A DNA stretch of 64,000 bases from Hankyongella sp964404985 (GTDB lineage: Bacteria > Pseudomonadota > Alphaproteobacteria > Sphingomonadales > Sphingomonadaceae). The notes beneath the pieces were generated by a model. That model saw nothing but the letters and a program-made list of their open reading frames with translations, did not search any database and had not been told where the DNA came from. Location of the stretch: contig CAYOMD010000007.1 in assembly GCA_964404985.1 (NCBI GenBank), positions 20,724-84,723 of the forward strand. The letters are read 5' to 3'. Positions 34,547-44,142 of this stretch are shown piece by piece (the first letter of the stretch is position 1; each line of letters starts with the position of its first letter). The position numbers and the translations under genes are program-made.

Positions 34547-36190
34547 ATGAGACACAGGATCGGCACACAAGCCGCCGCCCTTGCCCTAGCGTCAGGCCTT
34601 GGCTGCACAGCCGCACAGGCCAAGGTCGAGTTCCACCCGCAGTTAGAGGTGCGGCAAAGCTGGTCCGAAGGTGTCAGCTCGGAAAACGGCTTCATCACCA
34701 CCATTTCGCCCGGCGCGGATATCAGCTTTGATTCGCGGCGTGTCTCCGGTGGCATTACCTACAACTACGAGCGGCGTATCGGGATCGAGACCCGCGTAAT
34801 CGACAGGGACCGTCACAATCTGGTTGCCCGGGTCAATGCAAACATCATCGATGACTTCCTGAGCCTCGATACCGGGGCAGTCGCAACCCGGCTTGTCCGG
34901 GACCTGCGCGGTCCGCTGTCGCTGAACCCGGAGCAGGACGGCCAGAATCTCTCGGATGTCTTTAACGTTTTCGTCCGGCCTACAGTCACGCGCCCACTGG
35001 GGAATCTGGCTAGAGTTACTGCGAGTTACGAGTTTGCCTACACGGATATCAACGATATCGCTGATCCGTTCGCAGCCGGCGGCACGGGCTTCGATGGCGA
35101 TTTGTCCCTAGGGTCTGTGGCCGACAGCACGCAGCATAACGTGAATGTCTCGATCGCCAGCTTGCCGAACAGCGGGCAACTGACCTGGTCGCTGAGTGGC
35201 CGCTACGGTCGCGAGAACATTGAGGTGCTCAGCGAGCAAACAGAGGTCTATTCCGGCACGCTCGACCTTGAGTATGCGCTGACCCGAAAGATCAGTCTGC
35301 TAGGCTCTGCCGGTTGGGAAAGCACCTTTGACGACCGTGATACGCCGTTGACCGACCAGCTTGGTCAACCCGTCTTCGATGATAACGGCGACTTCATCGT
35401 CGACTCGACTGCACCGCGCACGGTGGTGTTTGATCAGGAAGGCGTGATCTGGGATGTCGGCGTCCGTATCAACCCGAACCAGCGCACCAACCTGGTGGTA
35501 AGAGGCGGGGAGCGGTATGGCGATCTCATCTGGTCTGTGGCTCTCAACTATCAACCACGCCCCGGATTGACCCTCGTCGGCAGTTATAACCAGTCGGTCG
35601 ATACCTTCGGGCGCCTGCTGACCCAGAACGTCAACGGCGTTCCGGAAACCTTTATTGTCAACCGGAACCGGGTCTCGGGTTTGTTTCTCGGTGGTATCTT
35701 CCCGGTGCAGGGCCTGATCAACGGCTTCCCGTCGTCCAACTTTTCTGCGGTCAACAATTCGGTCTTCCGGGTGCGCTCGGGGTCGCTCGGGGTTACCTAC
35801 GACCGCCGCAAGTTCCAGAGCAACCTGTCGTTGTTCTTCCAGACACGCGATCTTCTCTCCTTTGTTCCGCTGCCCGGCGTTCCGGATGAACTGGAGCCGA
35901 CCAATATCGGCGACCGCGACCGCTCGGTCGGTGCTTTTCTGACCAACAGTTTCAAACTCAGCCGCAAGAGCAACGTAAGCCTGGATCTGTTCTACTCGGC
36001 GCTGACCTTCCAGTTGTCCGAAGGCCGCAACGATAATTTCTATGGCGGCAGTGTCAGCTATACCTACACGCTGGGTCGCCACATTAATCTGTTCAGCCGG
36101 GTATACGGGTCGCAACGCACCAGCAACTTTGATACCGGATTCGATAACAACGACTTCTCGGTCTCGGCCGGGGTCACGGCGCGCTTTTAG
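34547..36190 (+). CDS. XrtA-associated outer-membrane protein (TIGR03016 type)
   Basis: A 547-residue secreted protein: signal peptide MRHRIGTQAAALALASGLGC...AQA, then repeated amphipathic beta strands with the C-terminal aromatic end (VSAGVTARF), as in outer-membrane barrels. It matches the exosortase-associated barrel family found between the kinase and ATPase genes. ATG 34547 is chosen over 34508 because GGGGGG lies about 9 bases upstream and the signal peptide then starts at residue 1. The upstream start would overlap the kinase gene. Confidence 0.85.
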   Translation: MRHRIGTQAAALALASGLGCTAAQAKVEFHPQLEVRQSWSEGVSSENGFITTISPGADISFDSRRVSGGITYNYERRIGIETRVIDRDRHNLVARVNANIIDDFLSLDTGAVATRLVRDLRGPLSLNPEQDGQNLSDVFNVFVRPTVTRPLGNLARVTASYEFAYTDINDIADPFAAGGTGFDGDLSLGSVADSTQHNVNVSIASLPNSGQLTWSLSGRYGRENIEVLSEQTEVYSGTLDLEYALTRKISLLGSAGWESTFDDRDTPLTDQLGQPVFDDNGDFIVDSTAPRTVVFDQEGVIWDVGVRINPNQRTNLVVRGGERYGDLIWSVALNYQPRPGLTLVGSYNQSVDTFGRLLTQNVNGVPETFIVNRNRVSGLFLGGIFPVQGLINGFPSSNFSAVNNSVFRVRSGSLGVTYDRRKFQSNLSLFFQTRDLLSFVPLPGVPDELEPTNIGDRDRSVGAFLTNSFKLSRKSNVSLDLFYSALTFQLSEGRNDNFYGGSVSYTYTLGRHINLFSRVYGSQRTSNFDTGFDNNDFSVSAGVTARF

Positions 36191-36385
36191 GCGCACGGGC
36201 CAATCCGGAAGTGAAATATCAACCGTCTGAGAGACATAGTGCGCCTGGCCGCCAGATGGGAGCGCGCTGGCAACAACGAAGCGGATAGAGTAAACGCCTG
36301 TCCGCGCCTTGATGAACGCAAGAGCCTTTCCGTTTCAGATTGATTCAATCCGAAACGATCAAGGTCCAGGACGGCGAGACGGACA

Positions 36386-37489
36386 ATGTATACCGAATTC
36401 TATAACCTGACCGGACGCCCCTTTCAGCTCACGCCGGACCCGCGTTTCTATTACGACACGCGCACGCACCGCAAAGCCATGGCGTACCTGACCTATGGCC
36501 TGAACCAGGGCGAAGGCTTCATCATCATTACGGGTGACGTCGGGGCTGGCAAGACCACGCTGGTCGGCCATTTGTTCGATGCCATTGAAGGCAGCGAGTA
36601 TGTGCTGGCCAGCGTCGTGACCACGCAACTGGACGCCGACAGCACCCTGCGCATGGTCGCGACTGCTTTCGGCCTAAAGGTCGAGGACTGCGACAAGGCG
36701 GAAATCCTGCGCCGGATCGAGCAGTTCCTGCGCGCCCATCACGCTGCCGGGCGGCGGGTGCTGCTGACCATCGACGAGGCGCAGAACCTTCCCGTCTCGG
36801 CCCTGGAAGAGCTGCGCATGCTCTCCAACTTTCAGGATGGCAACAAGGCGCTGCTGCAGACCTTCCTGCTCGGCCAACCGGAGTTCCGCGACAAGCTCGC
36901 GCTCTCGCCCGAGCTGGAGCAATTGCGCCAACGGGTGATCGCCACCCACCACCTGGAGCCGATGCAGGAGGAGGAACTCCCGGAATATGTGCTGCACCGG
37001 CTCACGCTGTGCGGGTGGCAGAACGATCCGATGTTCACAGATGACGCTTTCAAGCTGATGTTCGACTATTCCGGCGGCGTGCCGCGGCGACTGAACAATC
37101 TGTGCTCGCGTATCCTGCTGTTCGGCGCGCTGGAGGAAACGCATGTCATCGATGCCAGCCTGGTACGCCAGGTGATTGATGACCTGCGACAGGACAATAC
37201 GCCGACGACCGGGCCAAAGCACACGCTGGATGCCGACAGTGCCTATTCCAGTATCGGCCCGATGAATGGCCGTATCCCGCCCAAGATGAACCGGGACCGC
37301 ATGCTCAACGAGCCCGGCCTGACCGACCCGGATGTTCTCCGTCGGCTCGACATCCTGGAACGCTATGCCCGGTCGCACGACCGCTCGATCCGCCAGATCA
37401 TGCGCATCCTCAGCGAATGGGCTGACGAGGCGGCCGACGAGGTGGACGACGCGGCACCTGAGGAACCGACAGAAAGCCCGCAACCGTGA
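36386..37489 (+). CDS. XrtA-associated ATPase (TIGR03015 type, ExeA-like)
   Basis: A 367-residue AAA-type ATPase related to ExeA/general secretion ATPases. Walker A GDVGAGKT (about 50-57), Walker B LLTIDEAQN (about 126-134), arginine region GVPRRLNNLCSRILL. The C-terminal 100 residues are acidic and variable. The 195-base gap before it holds a TTTC...GAAA palindrome around GATTGATTCAATC. It overlaps the deacetylase start by 4 bases. Confidence 0.93.
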   Translation: MYTEFYNLTGRPFQLTPDPRFYYDTRTHRKAMAYLTYGLNQGEGFIIITGDVGAGKTTLVGHLFDAIEGSEYVLASVVTTQLDADSTLRMVATAFGLKVEDCDKAEILRRIEQFLRAHHAAGRRVLLTIDEAQNLPVSALEELRMLSNFQDGNKALLQTFLLGQPEFRDKLALSPELEQLRQRVIATHHLEPMQEEELPEYVLHRLTLCGWQNDPMFTDDAFKLMFDYSGGVPRRLNNLCSRILLFGALEETHVIDASLVRQVIDDLRQDNTPTTGPKHTLDADSAYSSIGPMNGRIPPKMNRDRMLNEPGLTDPDVLRRLDILERYARSHDRSIRQIMRILSEWADEAADEVDDAAPEEPTESPQP

Positions 37490-38337
37490 CCCGCGCTATT
37501 GTCAACGCACTGTCCGTCGATGTGGAGGAATATTTCCAGGTCGGCGCGTTCGAGACCTGCATCACGCGCGATAGCTGGGCGCGCTGGCCGAGCCGGGTCG
37601 CAGAAAACACGGGAATGGTGCTGGACCTGTTCGCACGCAAGGGCGTCAAGGCGACCTTCTTCACGCTGGGCTGGGTTGCCGAACGGCACCCGGACCTGAT
37701 CCGGCGCATCGTAGCAGAGGGTCACGAGTTGGCATCCCATGGCTATGCTCATGACCGGGTGCACACCTTCACGCCAGAGCAGTTCCGCGCCGACCTCGAC
37801 CGTTCCAGGAAGATTCTTGAGGATACCGGTGGTGTTGCGGTCATCGGCTACCGCGCGCCCAGTTTCTCAATCGGCAAGGCCAATCGCTGGGCGCTCGATG
37901 TGCTGGCGGACAGCGGCTATCGCTACTCCTCCTCGGTCGCGCCGCTGGCGCACGACCATTACGGCTGGCCGGAGGCTCCGCGCACCCTGCACACACCGGT
38001 CGAAGGCTCGCCGATGATCGAGTTTCCGGTCACTACCGTCGATCTTGCCGGCAAGCGCCTGGCCTGCGGCGGTGGTTTTTTCCGGCTGTTTCCCTATGCC
38101 CTGTCGCGCTGGGCGATCCGCAAGGTCAACGAGACCGAGCGCCAGCCGGCGGTTCTGTATTTCCACCCGTGGGAGGTTGATCCGGCACAGCCCCGGGTGC
38201 CGGGTGCGCCCTGGAAATCGCGCCTGCGCCATTACACCAACCTGGACGCCATGAGCGGCAAACTGGGGCAAGCGCTCGACGATTTCGCCTGGGACCGCAT
38301 GGACCGCGTACTTGGTTTATCGCATGTCGCTGGCTGA
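37486..38337 (+). CDS. XrtA-associated polysaccharide deacetylase (TIGR03006 type)
   Basis: A 283-residue NodB-domain deacetylase with a C-terminal DUF3473. Metal-site residues: D12 in LSVDVEEYFQ, and H85/H89 in ASHGYAHD. YRAPSFSIG and YFHPWEVDP complete the active site. It would remove acetyl groups from hexosamines in the polysaccharide. The start is GTG 37486, overlapping the ATPase stop (GTGA). Confidence 0.93.
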   Translation: MTRAIVNALSVDVEEYFQVGAFETCITRDSWARWPSRVAENTGMVLDLFARKGVKATFFTLGWVAERHPDLIRRIVAEGHELASHGYAHDRVHTFTPEQFRADLDRSRKILEDTGGVAVIGYRAPSFSIGKANRWALDVLADSGYRYSSSVAPLAHDHYGWPEAPRTLHTPVEGSPMIEFPVTTVDLAGKRLACGGGFFRLFPYALSRWAIRKVNETERQPAVLYFHPWEVDPAQPRVPGAPWKSRLRHYTNLDAMSGKLGQALDDFAWDRMDRVLGLSHVAG

Positions 38338-39382
38338 TCCGGCGCGCCTGCGCGTCCGCCACCTCGACCTTGACGATCCAGCGGGCTGCGCGCGCTGGGA
38401 CGCAGCGGTGCGTGCACACCCGGATGCGACCGTCTTTCACCTGACCGCCTGGTCGCGCGCTGTCGCGCAGGCTTACGGCCACCGGGTCTGGATGCTCTAC
38501 GTCGAGCGGGACGGCGTGATCGACGGCCTGCTGCCGCTCACGCTCATCAATTCGCTGCTGTTCGGCAAGCGGCTTATCTCGACCGCGTTTGCGGTCTATG
38601 GCGGCCCGCTGGCTTACAGCCCGGAGACTCACGCCGCACTCGACGCGGAGGCAACCGGCATCCAGGCCTCATGCGGGGCCGAAGCACTCGAATATCGCAA
38701 CCGTCAGCGCCTGCGCCCGGACTGGCCAGCCAAGACCGACATCTACGCGACCTTTCGCAAACCCGTCGACCCAGACCCCGAGGTCAACATGCTCTCGCTG
38801 CCCCGCAAGCGGCGCGCCATGGTGCGCAAGGGCCAGGCTGCCGAGTTGCAGGCTGAAGAGGTCGCACACGTCGACCGGGTCTGGCTGTCCTACGCGGAGT
38901 CTGTGCGCAACCTTGGCACCCCGGTGTTCCCGAGGCGCTGGTTTGCGGCCCTCAAGCAGCAGTTCGGGGATGATTGTGTGCTGCAACTGGTCACGAAGGA
39001 TGGCGTTGTCCATGCGGGTGGGCTGTCGCTGATCTTCCGGGAAGAATTGCACTTCTTCTACTTCGGCGGCACCCGCGAAGGCCGCGAGTGGGCAGTGAAC
39101 GATTTTCTGTTCTGGTCCGTGATGGAGGCAACGCGCACGCGCGGGCTGCGGCTGTTCGACATGGGGCGCAGCAAGGTCGGCACCGGGGCCTACGACTTCA
39201 AGGTGAACTGGGGCATCGAGCCTGAGCCCTTGGCCTATGAATTTCATCTCGCCCCCGGCGCGCATATGCCGGACATGAACCCGAATTCGCCGAAGTATCA
39301 GCGCTTCGTGCAAATGTGGTCCCGCCTGCCGCTGGAGATTGCGAACCTTGCCGGGCCGCTGCTGGCGCGGAGTCTGGGCTGA
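38324..39382 (+). CDS. XrtA-associated FemAB-like protein (TIGR03019 type)
   Basis: A 352-residue protein of two GNAT-like lobes in the FemAB family, which in other settings transfers amino acids from aminoacyl-tRNA. Visible blocks: ATVFHLTAWSRAVAQAYGH, LPRKRRAMVRKG, FYFGGTREGREWAVNDFLFW and LFDMGRSKVGTGAYDFKVNWG. ATG 38324 lies inside the end of the deacetylase gene (14-base overlap). It may aminoacylate a sugar of the repeat unit. Confidence 0.9.
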   Translation: MSLADPARLRVRHLDLDDPAGCARWDAAVRAHPDATVFHLTAWSRAVAQAYGHRVWMLYVERDGVIDGLLPLTLINSLLFGKRLISTAFAVYGGPLAYSPETHAALDAEATGIQASCGAEALEYRNRQRLRPDWPAKTDIYATFRKPVDPDPEVNMLSLPRKRRAMVRKGQAAELQAEEVAHVDRVWLSYAESVRNLGTPVFPRRWFAALKQQFGDDCVLQLVTKDGVVHAGGLSLIFREELHFFYFGGTREGREWAVNDFLFWSVMEATRTRGLRLFDMGRSKVGTGAYDFKVNWGIEPEPLAYEFHLAPGAHMPDMNPNSPKYQRFVQMWSRLPLEIANLAGPLLARSLG

Positions 39383-40626
39383 TGCACGTTCTGTTCCTTG
39401 CGCACCGTATTCCGTTTCCGCCGGACAAGGGCGACAAGATCCGCTCGTTCAACATGCTCTGCCACATCTCGGCGCGCGCGCAGGTCCATTTGGGCTGCTT
39501 TGTCGACGATCCGGACGACTTCGCCCATGCCGATACCCTGATGCAGCGCTGCCAGAGCCTGCGCCTGCTGCCGCTGGAGCGCAACCGGGCGCTGCGGCGC
39601 GGCCTGCCGGCCATTCTGGGCGGCCAATCCATCACCCAGGCCATGTATCACGACCCGCAGATGCAGGACTGGGTCAACGAGACGATCCGCGATTATCCGA
39701 TCGAGGCCATCTTCCTCTACAGTTCGGCGATGGCCCCCTATGCTGCGGATCATGGGTCCGGCAGGCGGGTGGTGATGGACTTTGTCGACATGGACTCCGA
39801 CAAGTGGCAGCAGTACGCAAAATCCAAACGCTGGCCGATATCGTTGATTTACAAGCGTGAGGCTGAAAAGCTGTTCGTGCTCGAGCGGGCAGTCGCGGCG
39901 CGTGTCGATCACTCCCTGTTCGTCTCGGAGGCCGAGGCGCTGACCTTCCGGCGTGAAGCCGGGTCGGCAGCGCATGATGTCCGCGGCCTCTCGAACGGGG
40001 TGGATCACGGCTATTTTGCACCAAGGCTGGTCGCACCGGCCGCGCTGCCTGGCGCACCACGGCTCGTCTTCACCGGCGCCATGGACTATTGGGCCAATGT
40101 CGATGCCGTCACCTGGTTTGTGGATAGCGTGTTTCCCAAGGTTCAGGCCACCCTGCCGGAGGCCAGCTTCACCATCGTCGGCTCGAAACCCACGCCGGCT
40201 GTCGAGGCGTTGGGGAGCAAACCCGGCGTGCGCGTGACCGGTCGTGTTCCGGATGTGCGGCCTTACCTGGAGGCGGCCGATATTGCCGTTGCCCCCTTGC
40301 GGATTGCCCGTGGCATCCAGAACAAGGTGCTGGAGGCGATGGCCATGGCCAAACCGGTGGTCTGCACCCCGCAGGCCTTTGAGGGGATCGACGCCACACC
40401 GGGCGAGGACCTTGTGATTGCCGAAAGCCCGGAACGCATGGCCGAGGCCATCCACGCGTTGATGCTGGACACCCCACTTCGCGCAGCGATAGGGGCATCA
40501 GCGCGCCGCGTGATCCTGGATCGCTATGATTGGGACACCGCGCTCGCTAGCCTTGACCCCATGCTCGGCTTGCCCGAAACCGATACGACTGCAGTCGTCG
40601 CCTGCCCGGAGGAAGCCCACTCATGA
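39382..40626 (+). CDS. XrtA-associated glycosyltransferase (TIGR03087 type)
   Basis: A 414-residue GT-B glycosyltransferase. MHVLFLAHRIPFPPDKGDKI marks the exosortase-associated TIGR03087 group; FTGAMDYWANVDAVTWF and PLRIARGIQNKVLEAMAMAKP form the donor site. ATG 39382 shares one base with the FemAB-like stop (TGATG). It directly precedes the exosortase gene with a 4-base overlap, as in most XrtA loci. Confidence 0.93.
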   Translation: MHVLFLAHRIPFPPDKGDKIRSFNMLCHISARAQVHLGCFVDDPDDFAHADTLMQRCQSLRLLPLERNRALRRGLPAILGGQSITQAMYHDPQMQDWVNETIRDYPIEAIFLYSSAMAPYAADHGSGRRVVMDFVDMDSDKWQQYAKSKRWPISLIYKREAEKLFVLERAVAARVDHSLFVSEAEALTFRREAGSAAHDVRGLSNGVDHGYFAPRLVAPAALPGAPRLVFTGAMDYWANVDAVTWFVDSVFPKVQATLPEASFTIVGSKPTPAVEALGSKPGVRVTGRVPDVRPYLEAADIAVAPLRIARGIQNKVLEAMAMAKPVVCTPQAFEGIDATPGEDLVIAESPERMAEAIHALMLDTPLRAAIGASARRVILDRYDWDTALASLDPMLGLPETDTTAVVACPEEAHS

Positions 40627-42215
40627 ATGCCGATGGTGCCACGATGACGGCAGAAACTGCCCCCCCCAGTATGGCCGACGGCCTGCCGCGCTGGGATGCG
40701 CGCTGGAAAAGCCACGGCCTCGCCTACGGGCTGCTGGTGCTGGGCCTGATCGGGCTGTTCTGGCAGGACGCCCGGGATATGGCGGTCATCTGGTGGAATA
40801 CGGATACCTTCGGTCACTGCCTGCTCATCGTACCGATCGTCGGCTGGCTGATCTGGCAGCGCCGCGAAGAGCTGGCGCGAGTTGCCCCCGCGCCCTCCTA
40901 CGCTGGTGCCATATTCCTCTTGTTCGGCGGCCTGCTGTGGATGCTCGGGCATGTCGCCTCACTGGACGTGGTGCGCCAAGCCGCGCTGATCGGCATGATC
41001 CAGGCATCCGTGCTGCTGGTGTTCGGCTGGCGGGCGACGCTTGCAATGATATTTCCAACGCTCTACCTCGCCTTCCTGATCCCGATCGGGGAGCAGATCG
41101 TCCCCCCCATGCAGGAATTCACGGCGGATTTCTGTATGTGGATGCTCGGCATTGTGCAGCTTCCGGCAGTGCGTGACGGCGTGTTCATCTCTGTCTACGA
41201 TAATCACTTCGAGGTGGCGGAAGCCTGCTCCGGCGTGCGGTTTCTGATCGCCATGTTTGCACTGGGGACCCTGTGCGCCAACCTGTTCTTCAAGACCTGG
41301 GGGCGGCGCATCGCATTCATGGCGCTGGCCATTCTCGTGCCGATCATTGCCAACGGCTTCCGGGCGTTCAGCATCATCTACATCGCCCACAAGACCAACA
41401 TGGAATATGCGGTTGGTGTCGACCATATCGTCTATGGCTGGGTGTTTTTCTCGGTCGTGATGGTCATTCTGCTGCTGGTCGGTCGTACCTTTGCCGACCG
41501 CTGGGTTGATGATCCCACTTTCGATCCGGCCAAGCTCCAATGGACCCCGCCTGCCGGCGACAGCCTGAGGCCGGCCATGCTGGCTGCCGTGCTGGGCCTT
41601 CTGGGGGCAGGCATCGGCTTTGGCTACGGCGCTTATGTCGATAACCGGGTGCCGGACCGCCAGGTGACGCAGCTCAGCCTTGATCCGCCCGCCGGCTGGT
41701 CTGCAACCAACACCCCCGGCCCGCCGTGGCAACCGAACTATCTGGAGAACACCGCGGAGGCCGCATCCACATTCTTCAAGGACGGCAAAATCGTCAGCGT
41801 CTACATCGGTGCTTATGATCGCCAGCACGACAAGGCAGAGCTTGTCGGCTTCGGCCAGGGGCCTGTCGCCCCTGCCGAAATCTGGGCCTGGGCGCAGAAC
41901 CTCAGTGATCCTCAGACAACCCGGCAGGCCGTCCCCCCGAAGGCCTTCCAGATCAATTCCAACTACGGCACCACCCGCGATGTCTGGCAGTGGTACTTCG
42001 TGAACGGTCGGATCGTGAGCAACGACTATGCCGCCAAACTGGAAAGCCTGAAAGCCAAGCTGTTCGGTGGCCCCCTGCTCTCCGCCACACTGATTGTCTC
42101 GGCAGAACGCTTTGACCGCACTCAGCCGGTTACCCCGGACATGGACGAGTTCATGCAAGGCTTCGGGCCGGTCGCCGAACGGCTTCCCGCCCTGCTGGAC
42201 CAAGGGGCGCGCTGA
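40623..42215 (+). CDS. xrtA: Exosortase A fused to EpsI domain
   Basis: A 530-residue inner-membrane protein. Residues about 30-300 are a multi-helix exosortase with catalytic Cys202 (EACSGVRF), Arg247 (NGFRAFS) and His268 (GVDHIVYGW). Residues about 320-530 are an EpsI (DUF3485) periplasmic domain. Exosortases cut and process proteins bearing a C-terminal PEP-CTERM signal for delivery to the envelope or matrix. XrtA and EpsI are separate genes in many bacteria; the fused form is a known variant. No PEP-CTERM protein is encoded in this window. Confidence 0.95.
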   Translation: MNADGATMTAETAPPSMADGLPRWDARWKSHGLAYGLLVLGLIGLFWQDARDMAVIWWNTDTFGHCLLIVPIVGWLIWQRREELARVAPAPSYAGAIFLLFGGLLWMLGHVASLDVVRQAALIGMIQASVLLVFGWRATLAMIFPTLYLAFLIPIGEQIVPPMQEFTADFCMWMLGIVQLPAVRDGVFISVYDNHFEVAEACSGVRFLIAMFALGTLCANLFFKTWGRRIAFMALAILVPIIANGFRAFSIIYIAHKTNMEYAVGVDHIVYGWVFFSVVMVILLLVGRTFADRWVDDPTFDPAKLQWTPPAGDSLRPAMLAAVLGLLGAGIGFGYGAYVDNRVPDRQVTQLSLDPPAGWSATNTPGPPWQPNYLENTAEAASTFFKDGKIVSVYIGAYDRQHDKAELVGFGQGPVAPAEIWAWAQNLSDPQTTRQAVPPKAFQINSNYGTTRDVWQWYFVNGRIVSNDYAAKLESLKAKLFGGPLLSATLIVSAERFDRTQPVTPDMDEFMQGFGPVAERLPALLDQGAR

Positions 42216-42216
42216 C

Positions 42217-44142
42217 ATGTGCGGCATTACCGGCATTTTCGATAGCTCAGGCCACCGCACGGTCGCCGAGACACTGCTGCGGACCATGAACAACAGTCAG
42301 CAGCACCGGGGTCCGGATGGCGACGGGCTGTGGATCGCGCCGGGCATCGGTTTTGGTCACCGGCGGCTGGCGATTATCGACCTTGCCGGCGGATATCAGC
42401 CGATGCACACGCAGGATGGTCGTATCTCCGTGGTGTTCAACGGGGAAATCTACAATTTCCAGGAGACCCGCGCCCTGCTGGAGGATTGCGGCTACAGTTT
42501 CCGCACTCATAGCGATACCGAAGTGATCTTGTATGCCTGGGCGGAATGGGGCGAGGCGTGCCTGCACCATTTCCGTGGCATGTTCACAATCGCGCTCTAT
42601 GACAGCCGAACCGAGACCCTGTTCCTGGCTCGTGACCGGCTGGGCGTCAAACCACTGCATTACGCCATTCTGCCGGACGGGCAGGTGCTCTTCGGCTCCG
42701 AGCTCAAAAGCCTGATGGCGCACCCTGGCATCGGTCGCGAGATCGACCTGGCCGCAATAGAGGACTATTTCGCCCTGGGGTATGTCCCGGACTCGCGCTG
42801 CATCCTGCGCGGGGTCCGCAAGCTGCCGGCGGGACACAGCCTCACCATCCGCCGTAACCAGCCAATCCCGCAGCCAAAAGCCTATTGGTCGCCGGATTTT
42901 CACACACGCCACAGCGGCACCGATGAAGACCTAGCGGCCGAACTGATGGCGCGTGTGCGCGAGGCCGTCGAGCTGCGCATGATCGCCGATGTGCCGCTGG
43001 GGGCCTTCCTCTCCGGCGGTGTCGACTCAAGTGCAGTGGTCGCTGCCATGGCAGAGCTGTCCTCCACCCCGGTCAACACCTGCTCCATCGGCTTCGATCA
43101 CGAATCGCTGGATGAGACCGCCTATGCCCAGCGGGTCGCCAACCGCTACGGGACCCGGCACAGCACCCGGACCGTGGCAGCAGACGACTTTCACCTGATC
43201 GACCGGCTGGCATCGGCCTATGACGAACCGTTCGCCGATGCCTCTGCCCTGCCGATGTACCGGGTGTGCGAACTGGCGCGCGAGACGGTGACCGTTGCGC
43301 TGTCCGGCGATGGGGCGGACGAAGTGCTGGCCGGATACCGCCGCTACCGGCTGTTCCTGGGCGAGGAACAGGTGCGCGGCATGGTGCCCGGTTGGGTACG
43401 GCGCGGTCTGTTCGGCTGGCTCGGGCAGGTCTATCCCAAGCTTGACTGGGCACCCCGGCCCTTGCGCGGCAAGGCGACCTTTCAGGCGCTGGCGATGTCC
43501 ACGGCGGACGCGTATTTCAATGCGGTCGCCGTGGTGCGTGACGGGATGCGGGAGAAATTGTTCAGCCCCTCCTTTCGGTCAGCGCTGCAGGGCTACCGCG
43601 CCAACGAGCTCTACCGCGAGGCCATGGCTGCAGCCCCGACGGACGACGCGCTGGCCCGCGCGCAGTATGCCGACATCAAAATCTGGCTCCCCGGCGATAT
43701 CCTGACCAAGGTAGACCGTGCCAGCATGGCGGTCAGCCTTGAGGCCCGTGAACCGCTGCTGGACCACAAGCTGATCGAGTGGGCCGCAGGGCTCGCCCCC
43801 CGCCACAAAATCCGTGATGGCCAGGGCAAATGGCTGTTCAAGCAGGCCCTGCGCGATAAGCTGCCGGAAGATATCCTGTACCGGCCGAAAATGGGCTTCG
43901 TGGTCCCCATTGCGCAGTGGTTCCGCGGGCCGCTGGCCGGGGCTCTCCAGCAGCTTGGGCAGAAGTCGCTGGCGCTCTCGACCGGCTGGTTTGATACAGG
44001 GTTCGTGCGCACCTGTATCGACGAGCACCAGCGGGGCCTGCGCGACCACAGCCGTATGCTCTGGCAATTGTTCATGCTCGATCGCGCATTGGCCCATCTA
44101 CTGGGCGAAACGCAGTCGCACCTGACGACGGGCGGCCAGTGA
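42217..44142 (+). CDS. XrtA-associated amidotransferase (asparagine synthase-like, TIGR03108 type)
   Basis: A 641-residue class II glutamine amidotransferase. The N-terminal Cys2 (MCGITGIFDS) is the glutaminase nucleophile and RGPDGDG and VFNGEIYNFQE complete that site. The synthase domain has the ATP loop FLSGGVDSSAVVAAM. It amidates a carboxyl group, perhaps on a sugar acid of the polysaccharide. ATG 42217 is chosen because Met must precede the nucleophilic Cys. Confidence 0.94.
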   Translation: MCGITGIFDSSGHRTVAETLLRTMNNSQQHRGPDGDGLWIAPGIGFGHRRLAIIDLAGGYQPMHTQDGRISVVFNGEIYNFQETRALLEDCGYSFRTHSDTEVILYAWAEWGEACLHHFRGMFTIALYDSRTETLFLARDRLGVKPLHYAILPDGQVLFGSELKSLMAHPGIGREIDLAAIEDYFALGYVPDSRCILRGVRKLPAGHSLTIRRNQPIPQPKAYWSPDFHTRHSGTDEDLAAELMARVREAVELRMIADVPLGAFLSGGVDSSAVVAAMAELSSTPVNTCSIGFDHESLDETAYAQRVANRYGTRHSTRTVAADDFHLIDRLASAYDEPFADASALPMYRVCELARETVTVALSGDGADEVLAGYRRYRLFLGEEQVRGMVPGWVRRGLFGWLGQVYPKLDWAPRPLRGKATFQALAMSTADAYFNAVAVVRDGMREKLFSPSFRSALQGYRANELYREAMAAAPTDDALARAQYADIKIWLPGDILTKVDRASMAVSLEAREPLLDHKLIEWAAGLAPRHKIRDGQGKWLFKQALRDKLPEDILYRPKMGFVVPIAQWFRGPLAGALQQLGQKSLALSTGWFDTGFVRTCIDEHQRGLRDHSRMLWQLFMLDRALAHLLGETQSHLTTGGQ